From NCBI RefSeq assembly GCF_001282115.1, contig NZ_LJBR01000029.1, forward strand, positions 1 to 64,000: a stretch of 64,000 nucleotides of DNA. Direction: 5' to 3'. The notes beneath the pieces were generated by a model. It was not told where the DNA came from. It worked only from the letters and a program-made list of their open reading frames with translations, and ran no database searches. Position numbers and translations under genes: made by a program. This stretch comes from Streptomyces sp. NRRL B-24085 (GTDB lineage Bacteria > Actinomycetota > Actinomycetes > Streptomycetales > Streptomycetaceae). Shown here piece by piece: positions 33,043-41,646 of this stretch (positions are counted from its first letter, which is position 1; the number at the start of each line of letters is the position of its first letter).

Positions 33043-34584
33043 TTACTTGCGCTCGAGAACCTGCACCACGATGTGGTTCAGCCTCACCGTGCGACCGGCC
33101 TTGAAGGACTTCTCTATCGCCGCCGCGGTCTTCTCGTTCATGCCGGTCAGCGGCGGACGCCCGTCGCTGACGGTGGAGACCAGCCACAACCGGTCGGTGC
33201 CCTTGAGGCAGCTCGCCGGCTTGCGGCACTCGGTGGCGCCGTAGGACCCGTTCTGCTGGGGCGTGAACTCCATGAGCACGTCCTTGGGGGCCTCGCGGTC
33301 CCGCAGTTCGTACGCCATGGCCCGGCGCTCCGACATCCCGCCGTTGAAGATCATCCCGTCACCGGACCTCTCGCCCGACGCGATGACGTTCGCCGCGCCC
33401 CGGAAGTCCGGTTCCATCGGCAGGTCCTTCTTGGCGTCGCCGATCGCCGGCCATGCCACGAAGGCGTACCCCGCCGCCACGACCGCGACCAGCAGCCCGC
33501 TCAGTACCTGGACGCCGGTGCCCCGGCGGGCGTCGGGATCGAACCTGCCGACGAGCCGGGTGAGCGCGGCGGCCACCAGCAGCGTCCAGGCCGGGATGGT
33601 GAACAGCAGATACCGCGGCAGGAAGAGGTGCAGTTGGTTGGCCGTCACGAAGGTGAGCACCGGCGGCAGCACGGCCCAGGCGGCGAGCAGCACCGAGTAC
33701 CGCCCGGCCAACAGCAGGCCGACCACGCCGACGGCCATCACGGCCCCGCCGGTGATCCACGACCCGAACAGGGTCTCCGGGAACTCGGTCAAGTCCTTGG
33801 CCGTGGTGACGTTCCAGGCGATCTGGCCGCTCTGCCCGGTGCCCTGCGCCACCATCGGGAAGGTGATGGACAGTCCCAGCATGGCCGCGCCGGCGAAGGC
33901 GTAGTGGGCGATGCGGTCGCCGTGCTTCTTGGCCAGGAAGACGAGCCAGACGTGCCCGGCGAGCACCGCCATGGCCACCAGGTGGCTGAATCCCGTGGCC
34001 GCGATGGCGAGTCCGTACAGCGTCCAGTTGCGCAGGCTGGGCCGGTCCAGCGCCCGCAGCAGCCACAGGGTGGCCAGCAGCGCGAACATCGTCGCGAAGG
34101 CGTAGGGCCGGGCCTCCTGGCCGTACCGGGTGATCATCGGCACCACCGCGAACAGCAGTCCGGCCAGCATCCCGGTGCGCACCGCGAACATCCGGCGCCC
34201 CAGCAGTCCGACCAGTCCGGCCGAGACCGCCATGGCGAGCGCCTCCGGCAGCCGCAGCATGGCCGCCGAGTCCCCGGCGACGTCGATCCACAGGTGCATG
34301 ACCGCGTAGAACGGCGCGATCACGACGTCGATGCTGCCGATCAGCCGTCCGAGGTCGTGCCACGAGATCGTGGACGCCCACCAGGTGGCGTGCTCGTCGC
34401 GCCAGAGCTGGCGGTCGCCGAGCCCCGGCACCACGCAGGCGGCCGCGACCAGCGCGGGCAGCACGAAGACGAGCCACGCGGAGCCCCGGCCGGCGCCTTC
34501 GGCGGACCGGCGGCGGTCAGCGGGCGCGCCTTCCTCGGGTTCCCGGGCGGACGTCTCGTCGACCGATGGTGTGTACGCCGTCAT
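33043..34584 (-). CDS. GT39-like multi-pass membrane glycosyltransferase
   Basis: A 513-aa protein from ATG 34584, overlapping the previous stop by ATGA. After a charged N-terminus (about 35 residues) comes a first helix and the acidic loop motif GLGDRQLWRDEHATWWA, which carries the DE pair of PMT/ArnT-type GT-C enzymes. About nine more helices follow, including SHLVAMAVLAGHVWLVFLA and RYLLFTIPAWTLLVAAALT. A periplasmic C-terminal domain of about 130 residues ends it. It probably uses a polyprenyl-phosphate sugar donor. The acceptor is unknown. Confidence 0.82.
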   Translation of the reverse strand: MTAYTPSVDETSAREPEEGAPADRRRSAEGAGRGSAWLVFVLPALVAAACVVPGLGDRQLWRDEHATWWASTISWHDLGRLIGSIDVVIAPFYAVMHLWIDVAGDSAAMLRLPEALAMAVSAGLVGLLGRRMFAVRTGMLAGLLFAVVPMITRYGQEARPYAFATMFALLATLWLLRALDRPSLRNWTLYGLAIAATGFSHLVAMAVLAGHVWLVFLAKKHGDRIAHYAFAGAAMLGLSITFPMVAQGTGQSGQIAWNVTTAKDLTEFPETLFGSWITGGAVMAVGVVGLLLAGRYSVLLAAWAVLPPVLTFVTANQLHLFLPRYLLFTIPAWTLLVAAALTRLVGRFDPDARRGTGVQVLSGLLVAVVAAGYAFVAWPAIGDAKKDLPMEPDFRGAANVIASGERSGDGMIFNGGMSERRAMAYELRDREAPKDVLMEFTPQQNGSYGATECRKPASCLKGTDRLWLVSTVSDGRPPLTGMNEKTAAAIEKSFKAGRTVRLNHIVVQVLERK

Positions 34585-36248
34585 CGCTTCACCCAGATCC
34601 GGTACGGCTCCTGTCCGCCGTCCTTGTCGGAGGGCCGCAGCACGGCCAGCAGCCGGTAGTCGGCGTTGCCGCGCAGCGCCTCGGGAACGGACGAGGCCCG
34701 CAGCACGATCGCGTCGTAGGAGCCCTTCCTCACCTCCGCCGACAGGGCCGCGCCCCGGCCGGCCCGGTACCACTGCGCGGGCTCGGTGTGCGCCCGGAGG
34801 TAGTAGGAGGAGATCTCCGGGTCGTCCGTCAGGTACCTGCCCTTGGGGTCCACGACCTCGCGCAGGGCACCGACCATGGCGGCCGAGTCCGGCGGCCGGT
34901 ACAGCTCCCGGGTCTGGGCCATGCCGATGACCAGGGCGGCGACGTAGATCATGATGCCGATCTGCGGATACCGGAAGTGGGCGCCCATCATCCGCGAGAC
35001 GCCGAGGCCCGCCATCGGCACCGCGAAGAGCAGTCCGAAGCCGACGTGGACGTACAGCGAGCTGCCGTTGCCCAGCCAGGCCTGGTAGAGCGGGGCGAGC
35101 AGGGCGGTGGCGCACATCGTCAGGCCCAGCAGGGAGCGCCGGACCGCGCCCGGTGCGCTGCCCTCGGCCCACGGCATCTCGCCCATCCGGGCCCGCCGGA
35201 CGAACCCGACGGCACCGATCACCGCGACGAGCAGGACGACCCCGCCCCACTGAGCGCTCTCCTTGAGCAGTTCGACGGCGCTGTCGGCGCCTTGAACGTT
35301 CCAACCGCTCGGCGTACCGGCGAACTGGACACCCGCGAAGCACAGGGCACCGGTGGCCCCCGCGAACAGCGCTCCCCGGACGAAGGCGCCCGCGCCGCGG
35401 AAGCGGTAGGCGGTCAGTACGGCGAGGACGGTCAGTGTGGGCAGGTACAGGGCGGCCGAGTACGCGGCGAACGGTGCTAGGGCCGCGAAGGGCGCCGCGA
35501 GCAGCACGGCCGCGGGACTGGACTGCCTGGTCCGGGCCAGCAGCCACAGGGCGGAGGCGAGCAGGAACAGCGACAGGGAGTGCAGGGAGGCGTAACGGCC
35601 GGTGAAGGCGGTCGACTCCAGCACGGAGTACATGGCGGCGGCCGCGAGACCGGCCCGCGCGTTGAACAGCAGCCGGGTGGCGCCGAACAGCAGGGCCGTG
35701 GCCCCCAGCGCCCACGCGAGGCTCACTGCCCGGGCCCCGGCGAGGCCGAGCTGGGCGACCAGCCCCGACAGCTCGCCGTCGGACACGAGGAACTTCGCCT
35801 CCTGCGGGAAGGCGCTGCCGTCGAGGCGGAAGGACAGTCCGGCCTGCACGAGCAGGATGAGGAGCAGGACTCCCCGGCTGATCCACGCCGAGCGGCTGTT
35901 GTCGACCGACCAGGCCGACACCGGGACTTCCGGCAGCACATAGCCCGGCTCGGGATCCGGTTCCGGCTCGGGGTCGAGGACGGTGTACTCCGGGACGTAG
36001 TACTCGGCGTCGGAGCCGCCCGCGTAGGGGCGCGCGTAGTGCTGCTGGGCGGTCGGCTGCTGCGGGATGTAGGGCTGCCCGGCGTACGGCTGCTGATAGC
36101 CGTACGCCTGCTGGTCGCCGTGGACCTGCTGCTGTTGCTGCTCGTAGACCTGCTGTTGCTGCTGCTCGGCGTAGGACGGGTAGTGCTGCTGCCAGTCCTG
36201 CTGCGGGCCGGGCTCCGACCAACTGCCGTCCTGCTGCTGCGTCGTCAT
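34581..36248 (-). CDS. Multi-pass membrane protein with Gln/Tyr-rich N-terminus (GT-C-like)
   Basis: A 555-aa protein from ATG 36248, linked by ATGA overlaps on both sides. Residues 1 to about 110 are low-complexity, with two QQQQQ runs (SYAEQQQQQVYEQQQQQVH), PYAGQPYIPQQP and an acidic DPEPEPDPEPG. Then come about 10-11 helices (GVLLLILLVQAGLSFRLDGS first) and a C-terminal extracytoplasmic domain. The loop SFRLDGSAFPQEAKFL holds acidic residues where GT-C enzymes keep catalytic ones, and the topology resembles the neighbouring GT39-like protein. Function is inferred from context only. Confidence 0.7.
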   Translation of the reverse strand: MTTQQQDGSWSEPGPQQDWQQHYPSYAEQQQQQVYEQQQQQVHGDQQAYGYQQPYAGQPYIPQQPTAQQHYARPYAGGSDAEYYVPEYTVLDPEPEPDPEPGYVLPEVPVSAWSVDNSRSAWISRGVLLLILLVQAGLSFRLDGSAFPQEAKFLVSDGELSGLVAQLGLAGARAVSLAWALGATALLFGATRLLFNARAGLAAAAMYSVLESTAFTGRYASLHSLSLFLLASALWLLARTRQSSPAAVLLAAPFAALAPFAAYSAALYLPTLTVLAVLTAYRFRGAGAFVRGALFAGATGALCFAGVQFAGTPSGWNVQGADSAVELLKESAQWGGVVLLVAVIGAVGFVRRARMGEMPWAEGSAPGAVRRSLLGLTMCATALLAPLYQAWLGNGSSLYVHVGFGLLFAVPMAGLGVSRMMGAHFRYPQIGIMIYVAALVIGMAQTRELYRPPDSAAMVGALREVVDPKGRYLTDDPEISSYYLRAHTEPAQWYRAGRGAALSAEVRKGSYDAIVLRASSVPEALRGNADYRLLAVLRPSDKDGGQEPYRIWVKR

Positions 36249-37252
36249 GAACGCGGCACCTCGAATCCGAAGTCGTCGTCGGCGATGAGGCGCTTGAACT
36301 CGGCCAGGGCCAGCGGGCTGCTCTGGATGCGCCAGTCGGCCCGCTTGGGGATGTTGAACCACAGGAAGCCGATGACGTCCTTGTCGTCCTGCACCCCCGA
36401 GAGCAGCGCGCGCACGTCGGCGCGCCGTCGCTGCCCGGGCTCGGCGGAGGTCTCGCTGATCAGCACCGGCTTGTCGGTGAACGCGTCGATCTGGCTGCGG
36501 GTCGGGCCGTACAGGGTCTCGAAGGTGTGGGCGCCGGTCTGGGTCCAGTAGCCGACGATGCCGACCCAGTCGACGTAGGCGTCACCGGGCCAGTACGGCT
36601 TCAGCTTCACGGACGGGACCGGGTTGATGACGTTCGGGCTCCACACCCAGATGACGTTGGTGGCACCGACCTCCTGGAAGACGTCGTGGATGTGCCGCCA
36701 CGCCTTCACGAAGGTCGCGGGGGTCGTGTCCTTGGTGCCCCAGGGGTACCAGCCGCCGTTCATCTCGTGGCCGAAGCTGATCGCCACGGGCACGTTCGTC
36801 TCGCGAACGCTGTCCGCGTACTTCTTGATGTACGCGTCCTGCGAGCCGTCGGCGATCTTGTCGAGGCCGGGCTTGAACGGCTCCCACGACACGTAGAGCA
36901 GGCCGCCGTCGCCGAAGACGTTCTGGGCGCCCACGGCGTTGAAGCCGTTGCCCCACGACGAGTACGAGCCGACCAGGTTGGGCTTCTTTCCGACGCTCTT
37001 CGCGAAGGCGTCCACCGGTTTCAGCGAGCTGGGCGCGCCGTCCAGGGCCACCCCGAAGTACTCCTTGTCGGGGTGCAGCAGCGGTTTCACGTCGTACGGC
37101 AGTTCCGCCCCGGACGCCTTCGAGGCGGAGCCGGCGGCCGGTTCCTTCGCGGCCTGCGCGGCCGGGTCGTCGCCGCCGAGCACACCGCAGCCGGCGACCG
37201 CCGTCAGGGACATCAGCGCCGCGCACAGCGGCAGGACGGTCTTGCGCATCAT
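36245..37252 (-). CDS. GH26-like glycanase lipoprotein
   Basis: A 335-aa lipoprotein with lipobox AVAGC (Cys22). The (beta/alpha)8 hydrolase shows the GH26 signatures: ISFGHEMNGGWYPWG with acid/base Glu163, VIWVWSPN, and the nucleophile Glu267 in VLISETSAEPG. Both catalytic Glu are present. GH26 enzymes cut beta-1,4-mannan, mixed beta-glucan or beta-1,3-xylan. Placed directly after a cellulose-synthase-like gene, it may trim or release the polymer, as BcsZ does in cellulose operons (inference). Confidence 0.85.
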   Translation of the reverse strand: MMRKTVLPLCAALMSLTAVAGCGVLGGDDPAAQAAKEPAAGSASKASGAELPYDVKPLLHPDKEYFGVALDGAPSSLKPVDAFAKSVGKKPNLVGSYSSWGNGFNAVGAQNVFGDGGLLYVSWEPFKPGLDKIADGSQDAYIKKYADSVRETNVPVAISFGHEMNGGWYPWGTKDTTPATFVKAWRHIHDVFQEVGATNVIWVWSPNVINPVPSVKLKPYWPGDAYVDWVGIVGYWTQTGAHTFETLYGPTRSQIDAFTDKPVLISETSAEPGQRRRADVRALLSGVQDDKDVIGFLWFNIPKRADWRIQSSPLALAEFKRLIADDDFGFEVPRS

Positions 37253-38880
37253 GCGGGCTCACCTGCTGAGTGGTGGTCCTTGGGCTGGATGAGCGCCCGC
37301 GCGACGACCAGCGCGTAGAACAGGCCGGAGGACAGGACGAGGGCGAAGTCCGGGGGGTAGCCGGTGAACAGGCGGTACACGGCCGCGCCGACCCAGACCA
37401 CGGCCGTGCCACCGCTCCAGATCCACATGCCGAGCCAGAACCGGCGGGTCTTGTTCTTCTTCGCGCCCTTCGAGCCGGTCGGCTGCCAGCCCATGCGCTG
37501 CTTGCGCAGGATGTCCCAGATGGCGAAGACGTGCGCCCAGCCGTACATCAGCCGTGCCGACCAGGCCTCCAGCCGGTACGGCGCCTTGTGCCACATCGGG
37601 AAGACCAGTGTCGTGTAGGCGATGCTGGGCAGCACCCAGACCAGGTGCTTGACCTGGAGCATCTCCGGGCTGGTGAGCAGCAGCATGACGGGCACGAGAG
37701 GCGCGAAGAAGGTGAAGAGCGCCGTGTGGATGTAGTAGAAGAAGCCGGACATGTAGCAGAGCCGACTGGAGAAACGTATCGGCGCGTCCCAGAACTTCTT
37801 GCTGCCCAGCAGCGACATGGAGCCGGAGCACCAGCGGTACTGCTGGTTGAAGAAGGCTCCGGCGGTGTCCGGGCACACGCCCGTGGACAGAGCGACCGGC
37901 ACGTACTTCAGGTCCCAGCCGAGACCCCGCAGGTCGAACCCGGTGTGCACATCCTCGGAGTGCTCGATGAGGGTCGTACCGCCGTTGGTCTCCAGCGCGG
38001 CCCGCCGGTAGATGGCACAGGAGCCGACGCAGATGGCACCGTCGCTGTTCTGCCGGGACACCTGCACGGAGCGGTAGAACAGCTCCTGCACCGCGCCGGC
38101 CCCGCGCTCGATCCAGTTCTGCGAGTCCAGCACCCGGAAGTACTGCGGGGACTGCACGATCCCGATGCGCTCGTCGGTCTCCATGTACGGCAGCAGCTCC
38201 TCCAGGAGGTCGGAGCGCGGCGTGAAGTCGGCATCGAGGATCAGGATGTACTTGCCGTCGGACTGACCGAACCCGAAGTGCAGGTTGCCGGCCTTCTTGA
38301 ACCAGCCGCGGTTCTCCCGGGTGCCGTAACGGAAGCCGAAATCGCGGGCCATGGCGGCGAGTTCCGGGCTCGCTCCGTCGTCGAGGACGAAGGGCACGCA
38401 CACGCCCGGGTACCGGTCGGCCAACTGCCGCACATGCGTCCAGGTGTTGTGGAGCACCTCGATGGGCTCACCGCACACCGGCAGGAAGACGTCGACGCTG
38501 GGGTAGACCGCCGGCCGCCAGCCACGGACGAGCTGCTGGTGGTACTCGAAGTCGAAGTCCCGGGTGAAGCCGTTGACCCGCAGCGACACGAGGTAGTAGA
38601 CGACGGTGAAGAACAGCGGCGGCGCGAAGATCCACATGAGCGGGCTGGCCTTGGCCAGCGCCACTTGACTGACGGTCAGACACCCGAAGCTGACGATCGA
38701 GGCGAGCGTCAGCACCCACAGGCGCCTCTTGACGTACGAATACTTCTCCGCATGCGAGGGCGGCGCGGGCAGAAGCCCCAGGGATGCCTGCTCGGCACCG
38801 CGCTTTCCTCCACGCCGCGCGGAACGGTGCCCCCCGGCACCGGTCGCTCCGGACATGCGGGCAGAGTCAATGGATGACAT
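37249..38880 (-). CDS. Cellulose-synthase-like processive GT2
   Basis: A 543-aa membrane glycosyltransferase. ATG 38880 follows GGAGGGTAGGA. After a basic N-terminus come two helices (about 54-76 and 80-101). The catalytic domain has Asp167-Asp168 in FVLDDGAS, DADF at 216-219, the base region HSEDVHTG (Glu309/Asp310) and Q346-W350 QQYRW. Four or five helices follow. The D,D,D,QxxRW set marks a processive beta-glycan synthase. No PilZ domain is present, so direct c-di-GMP activation is not expected. It is the first gene of the operon. Confidence 0.9.
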   Translation of the reverse strand: MSSIDSARMSGATGAGGHRSARRGGKRGAEQASLGLLPAPPSHAEKYSYVKRRLWVLTLASIVSFGCLTVSQVALAKASPLMWIFAPPLFFTVVYYLVSLRVNGFTRDFDFEYHQQLVRGWRPAVYPSVDVFLPVCGEPIEVLHNTWTHVRQLADRYPGVCVPFVLDDGASPELAAMARDFGFRYGTRENRGWFKKAGNLHFGFGQSDGKYILILDADFTPRSDLLEELLPYMETDERIGIVQSPQYFRVLDSQNWIERGAGAVQELFYRSVQVSRQNSDGAICVGSCAIYRRAALETNGGTTLIEHSEDVHTGFDLRGLGWDLKYVPVALSTGVCPDTAGAFFNQQYRWCSGSMSLLGSKKFWDAPIRFSSRLCYMSGFFYYIHTALFTFFAPLVPVMLLLTSPEMLQVKHLVWVLPSIAYTTLVFPMWHKAPYRLEAWSARLMYGWAHVFAIWDILRKQRMGWQPTGSKGAKKNKTRRFWLGMWIWSGGTAVVWVGAAVYRLFTGYPPDFALVLSSGLFYALVVARALIQPKDHHSAGEPA

Positions 38881-38925
38881 TCCTACCCTCCGGGCCATGG
38901 GCCCGCGTGTTCCCCACCCCAAAGA

Positions 38926-38946
38926 GCCCCTTTCGAACAAAGGGGC
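38926..38946 (-). promoter_or_regulatory. 5'-UTR hairpin of the polysaccharide operon
   Basis: GCCCCTTT (38926-38933), 5-nt loop, AAAGGGGC (38939-38946), 45 bp before the GT2 start. A possible attenuator or mRNA-stability element. Confidence 0.4.
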
Positions 38947-38948
38947 CA

Positions 38949-39070
38949 GATGTGAAAGGTTATCCGAGGGATGTGAATGACGTAAGGGCACTGCGGAGAC
39001 TTATGGCCGACAAGTCCGTTTATGTGCCTTATTTTTGTTGAAGGCTGATGTAACTAACAGGTTTCACATC
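38949..39070. promoter_or_regulatory. GATGTGAA repeats upstream of the polysaccharide operon
   Basis: GATGTGAA at 38949-38956 and again at 38970-38977, exactly 21 bp apart. An inverted copy TTCACATC lies at 39063-39070. The outer pair extends to 9 bp (GATGTGAAA/TTTCACATC). The stretch between is unusually A+T-rich for this genome. A candidate operator array for the operon starting at 38880. Confidence 0.45.
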
Positions 39071-39130
39071 GGGACGACCCGGGCAGATGGCTCCGGTCGT
39101 GCGCTTCTTGTCACAGTCGCGAGCAGTCGG

Positions 39131-39988
39131 TCAGCAGCACCCCGCCCCCGGCAGCACCCGCCGGTTGCGCGCCTCCTTGTTCCGCGCGGCCAGCAAATCG
39201 TCGGCCGGGTAGCCGACCTCCTCCAGCGTCAGCCCGTGCGGTCGTACGACATGGACGGCCGAGTCCCGTACGCCGGCGGCCAGCACCTTTCCCGGCCAGT
39301 CCGGGCCCCGGTGTCCGTCCCCGACGAACAGCAGCGCCCCGATCAGTGAGCGCACCATGTTGTGGCAGAAGGCGTCGGCGCGCACCGTCGCGGTGATGAT
39401 GCCGTCGTCACCGCGCACCAGGCTCAGTTCCTGGAGCGTGCGGATGGTCGTGGCCCCCTCACGCCGCTTGCAGTACGCGGCGAAGTCGTGCTCCCCGAGC
39501 AGCCGGGCGGCCGCCTCGTTCATGGCGTCGACGTCCAACGGCCAGTCGTGCCACAAGACGTGTCCGCGCAGCAGCGGGTCGACGCCCCCGGGGTTGTCGG
39601 TGACGCGGTAGGCGTACCGTCGCCAGATCGCGGAGAACCGCGCATTGAACCCCGCAGGCGCCTCCCCCACCCCCCACACCCGCACATCCTTCGGCAACCG
39701 TCCCGCCAGCCGCTTCAGGAGCTTCTCCCGGTGCTCCTCCCACAGCTCCGCGGGCAGGTCCACGTGGGCCACCTGGCCCCGGGCGTGCACGCCGGCGTCG
39801 GTGCGGCCGGCCACGGTCAGTTCGTACGTCACGTCCTTCGACCGGGTGACCGTGCGCAGCGCGTCCTCGATCTCGCCCTGGACGGTCCGCCGGCCGCCGG
39901 CCTGCTTGGCCCACCCGGAGAAGTCGGTCCCGTCGTAGGAGAGGTCGAGGCGGACACGGACGTAACCGGGCTGTACTTCGTCGCTCAC
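39131..39988 (-). CDS. truA: tRNA pseudouridine(38-40) synthase
   Basis: A 285-aa enzyme. The catalytic Asp is in [17 protein letters not shown]. Preceding [25 protein letters not shown] is the TruA N-terminal signature, and [17 protein letters not shown] is the C-terminal one. It isomerises uridines in the anticodon stem. It lies at the end of the alpha-operon direction, after a secreted-protein gene. Confidence 0.96.
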   Translation of the reverse strand: MSDEVQPGYVRVRLDLSYDGTDFSGWAKQAGGRRTVQGEIEDALRTVTRSKDVTYELTVAGRTDAGVHARGQVAHVDLPAELWEEHREKLLKRLAGRLPKDVRVWGVGEAPAGFNARFSAIWRRYAYRVTDNPGGVDPLLRGHVLWHDWPLDVDAMNEAAARLLGEHDFAAYCKRREGATTIRTLQELSLVRGDDGIITATVRADAFCHNMVRSLIGALLFVGDGHRGPDWPGKVLAAGVRDSAVHVVRPHGLTLEEVGYPADDLLAARNKEARNRRVLPGAGCC

Positions 39989-40014
39989 CCCCCGATCCTC
40001 TCAGGAACGCGGAA

Positions 40015-40040
40015 CGGGCCCGCCCCGAGGGGCGGGCCCG
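40015..40040 (-). terminator. Terminator after the GEP-repeat secreted protein gene
   Basis: CGGGCCCGCCCC (40015-40026) and GGGGCGGGCCCG (40029-40040), 12-bp arms with a minimal loop, 33 bp past the stop. Sequence closely matches the rplQ terminator at 41601-41631. Confidence 0.7.
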
Positions 40041-40072
40041 CACAGCCGAGGATCAGCGGCGATCACCGTCGG

Positions 40073-41494
40073 TCAGTGCCGACCCCGCGGGTTGAGCACG
40101 ATGTCCCCGGAGTCGTTCGCCGGGTTGCCCTCGTTCGGCATGGTGTAGGCGAAGAACGCCCGGCCCGTGGCGTTGCGGATCACCTCGTCGACGCGGAGGC
40201 CGAAGGTGAAGGTGCGGGAGGCGTCCTCCAGGATCGGCGTGTTGATGCGGCAGAGGTAGTCGCCCTCGGCGCCCTCCCAGTCGGCGGCCTGGCAGCCCTC
40301 GGGAACCGTGGTGACCGTGGTGCCCCGGGGAAGGTCGACCCAGAAGGCGATCGGCTCGCCGCCGGAGCGCAGCAGGGCCAGCCAGGCGGGGCCGTGGTTG
40401 GCGAAGCCGACGTCCACCGACACGGTCTCGCCCTTGCGGGCCCGCAGCCGCTCACCGGTCAGGTCGAGGTCGAAGGTGTTCTTCGTCGGGAAGTCCATCT
40501 CGGCGAACCGGCCGTAGTCCGCCGGGTCGGCGTCCGGCAGCCGTACCAGCCCCAGCGCAGGACCGGTGCCGGCCCGGTAGTCGCCCTCCGCCAGCAGGTC
40601 CGCCATCTGGTCGGCGGGCACCGCGCTGAAGGAGTAGGACATCACGTCGTAGAGGGCGAAGCCGGCCGTCTCGACCGGGAAGGGAGCGCTGAGCCCGTAG
40701 GCCGCCTCGGCCGCGAACTCCTCGTCGAAGACGCACAGGGCCTGGGAGCTCCCGAACAGTTCGTCGGGGTCGCGCGGGTCGTACCAGCAGTTCCCGTAGG
40801 TGCTGGGGAAGGAGAGGCCACGGCTGCCGTACATCCGCAGCACCACGCCCTTGCCGCCCAGGCCGCCGACGTTGCGGAAGCTCAGCGGCGCCTGGAAGGT
40901 GTCGCCGGCCTTGAAGCCCTCGGGCTCGGCCAACTGCTTCATCTGCAGCTCGGGGCCGCCGACCAGGACGTCCACGGTGTGCCCGGTGAAGGCCAGGCCC
41001 TCCCCCGCGGCCGTGACCTCGATGGTGCCGAAGTCGCCCGCGGCGCTCTCGTCGGTCACGTCGAGACGGATGCCGCCCAGGTCGTTGTAGTCCCGGCCGG
41101 CGTAGATCTCGTAGCCGTGGCAGGTGGCGACCAGTCCCTCGACGGAGCAGCCCCGCCAGCCGCCGAGGCGGGAGAAGTCCACCGCGGCGACCCCGGCCAG
41201 GGAGCTCGCGTCCACGGTGACCGTGTACTCGCCCTGGTGGATCGGGTAGGTGACGCCGTTCTCGTCCGGCACCGGTTCACCGGGCGCCCGCAGTCCGAGC
41301 TCGATCTGCGGCTCACCCGGCTCGCCCGGCTCACCGGGCTCCGGGTGCATCGAGAGGTTCACGCTGTCGGTGCCTTCGACGGACACCGGCAGCGGCTCCT
41401 CCTCGGCACTGGCGGGAACAGCGAGTGCCGCACCGGCCAGGGCGGCCAGCGCGAACGCGGAGATGGTGCGCCGCACAGCGGCGAGAGACGTCAT
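40073..41494 (-). CDS. Secreted protein with GEP repeats and beta-sandwich domains
   Basis: A 473-aa protein from ATG 41494. Signal peptide residues 1 to about 31, ending AVPASAEEE. A mini-repeat GEPGEPGEP follows near residue 55. The rest appears all-beta, with Ig/CARDB-like segments (EYTVTVDASSLAGVAAVDFS; KGETVSVDVGFANHGPAW) and several Cys likely in disulfides. No enzymatic motif. The gene sits between rplQ and truA, with its own terminator, so it is an accessory insertion in the alpha-operon tail. Confidence 0.75.
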   Translation of the reverse strand: MTSLAAVRRTISAFALAALAGAALAVPASAEEEPLPVSVEGTDSVNLSMHPEPGEPGEPGEPQIELGLRAPGEPVPDENGVTYPIHQGEYTVTVDASSLAGVAAVDFSRLGGWRGCSVEGLVATCHGYEIYAGRDYNDLGGIRLDVTDESAAGDFGTIEVTAAGEGLAFTGHTVDVLVGGPELQMKQLAEPEGFKAGDTFQAPLSFRNVGGLGGKGVVLRMYGSRGLSFPSTYGNCWYDPRDPDELFGSSQALCVFDEEFAAEAAYGLSAPFPVETAGFALYDVMSYSFSAVPADQMADLLAEGDYRAGTGPALGLVRLPDADPADYGRFAEMDFPTKNTFDLDLTGERLRARKGETVSVDVGFANHGPAWLALLRSGGEPIAFWVDLPRGTTVTTVPEGCQAADWEGAEGDYLCRINTPILEDASRTFTFGLRVDEVIRNATGRAFFAYTMPNEGNPANDSGDIVLNPRGRH

Positions 41495-41600
41495 GGGACC
41501 CCCGTAAGTCGGACATCGTGCGCACCGGATCGGTGTCGCCGTATGCATGACACATGAGCCCGCCGTGAGGTTGCCCTGCTCTTTACCCGTGGCAACGCGA

Positions 41601-41631
41601 ACGGGCCCGCCCCGAAAAGGGGCGGGCCCGT
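41601..41631 (-). terminator. Terminator of the alpha operon (after rplQ)
   Basis: ACGGGCCCGCCCC (41601-41613), GAAAA loop, GGGGCGGGCCCGT (41619-41631): perfect 13-bp arms, 16 bp past rplQ. Confidence 0.85.
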
Positions 41632-41646
41632 CACGACGCGGAAGCG

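Noticed and set aside
33043..36222. 1059-codon leftward frame that would fuse two membrane proteins
   Set aside because: Its first half is out of frame with the clear Q-rich membrane gene; only the part after 34584 encodes the GT39-like protein.
36090..36240. CAG/CTG-type repeat as a satellite
   Set aside because: It encodes the Gln runs of the membrane protein in frame and is better explained as low-complexity protein.
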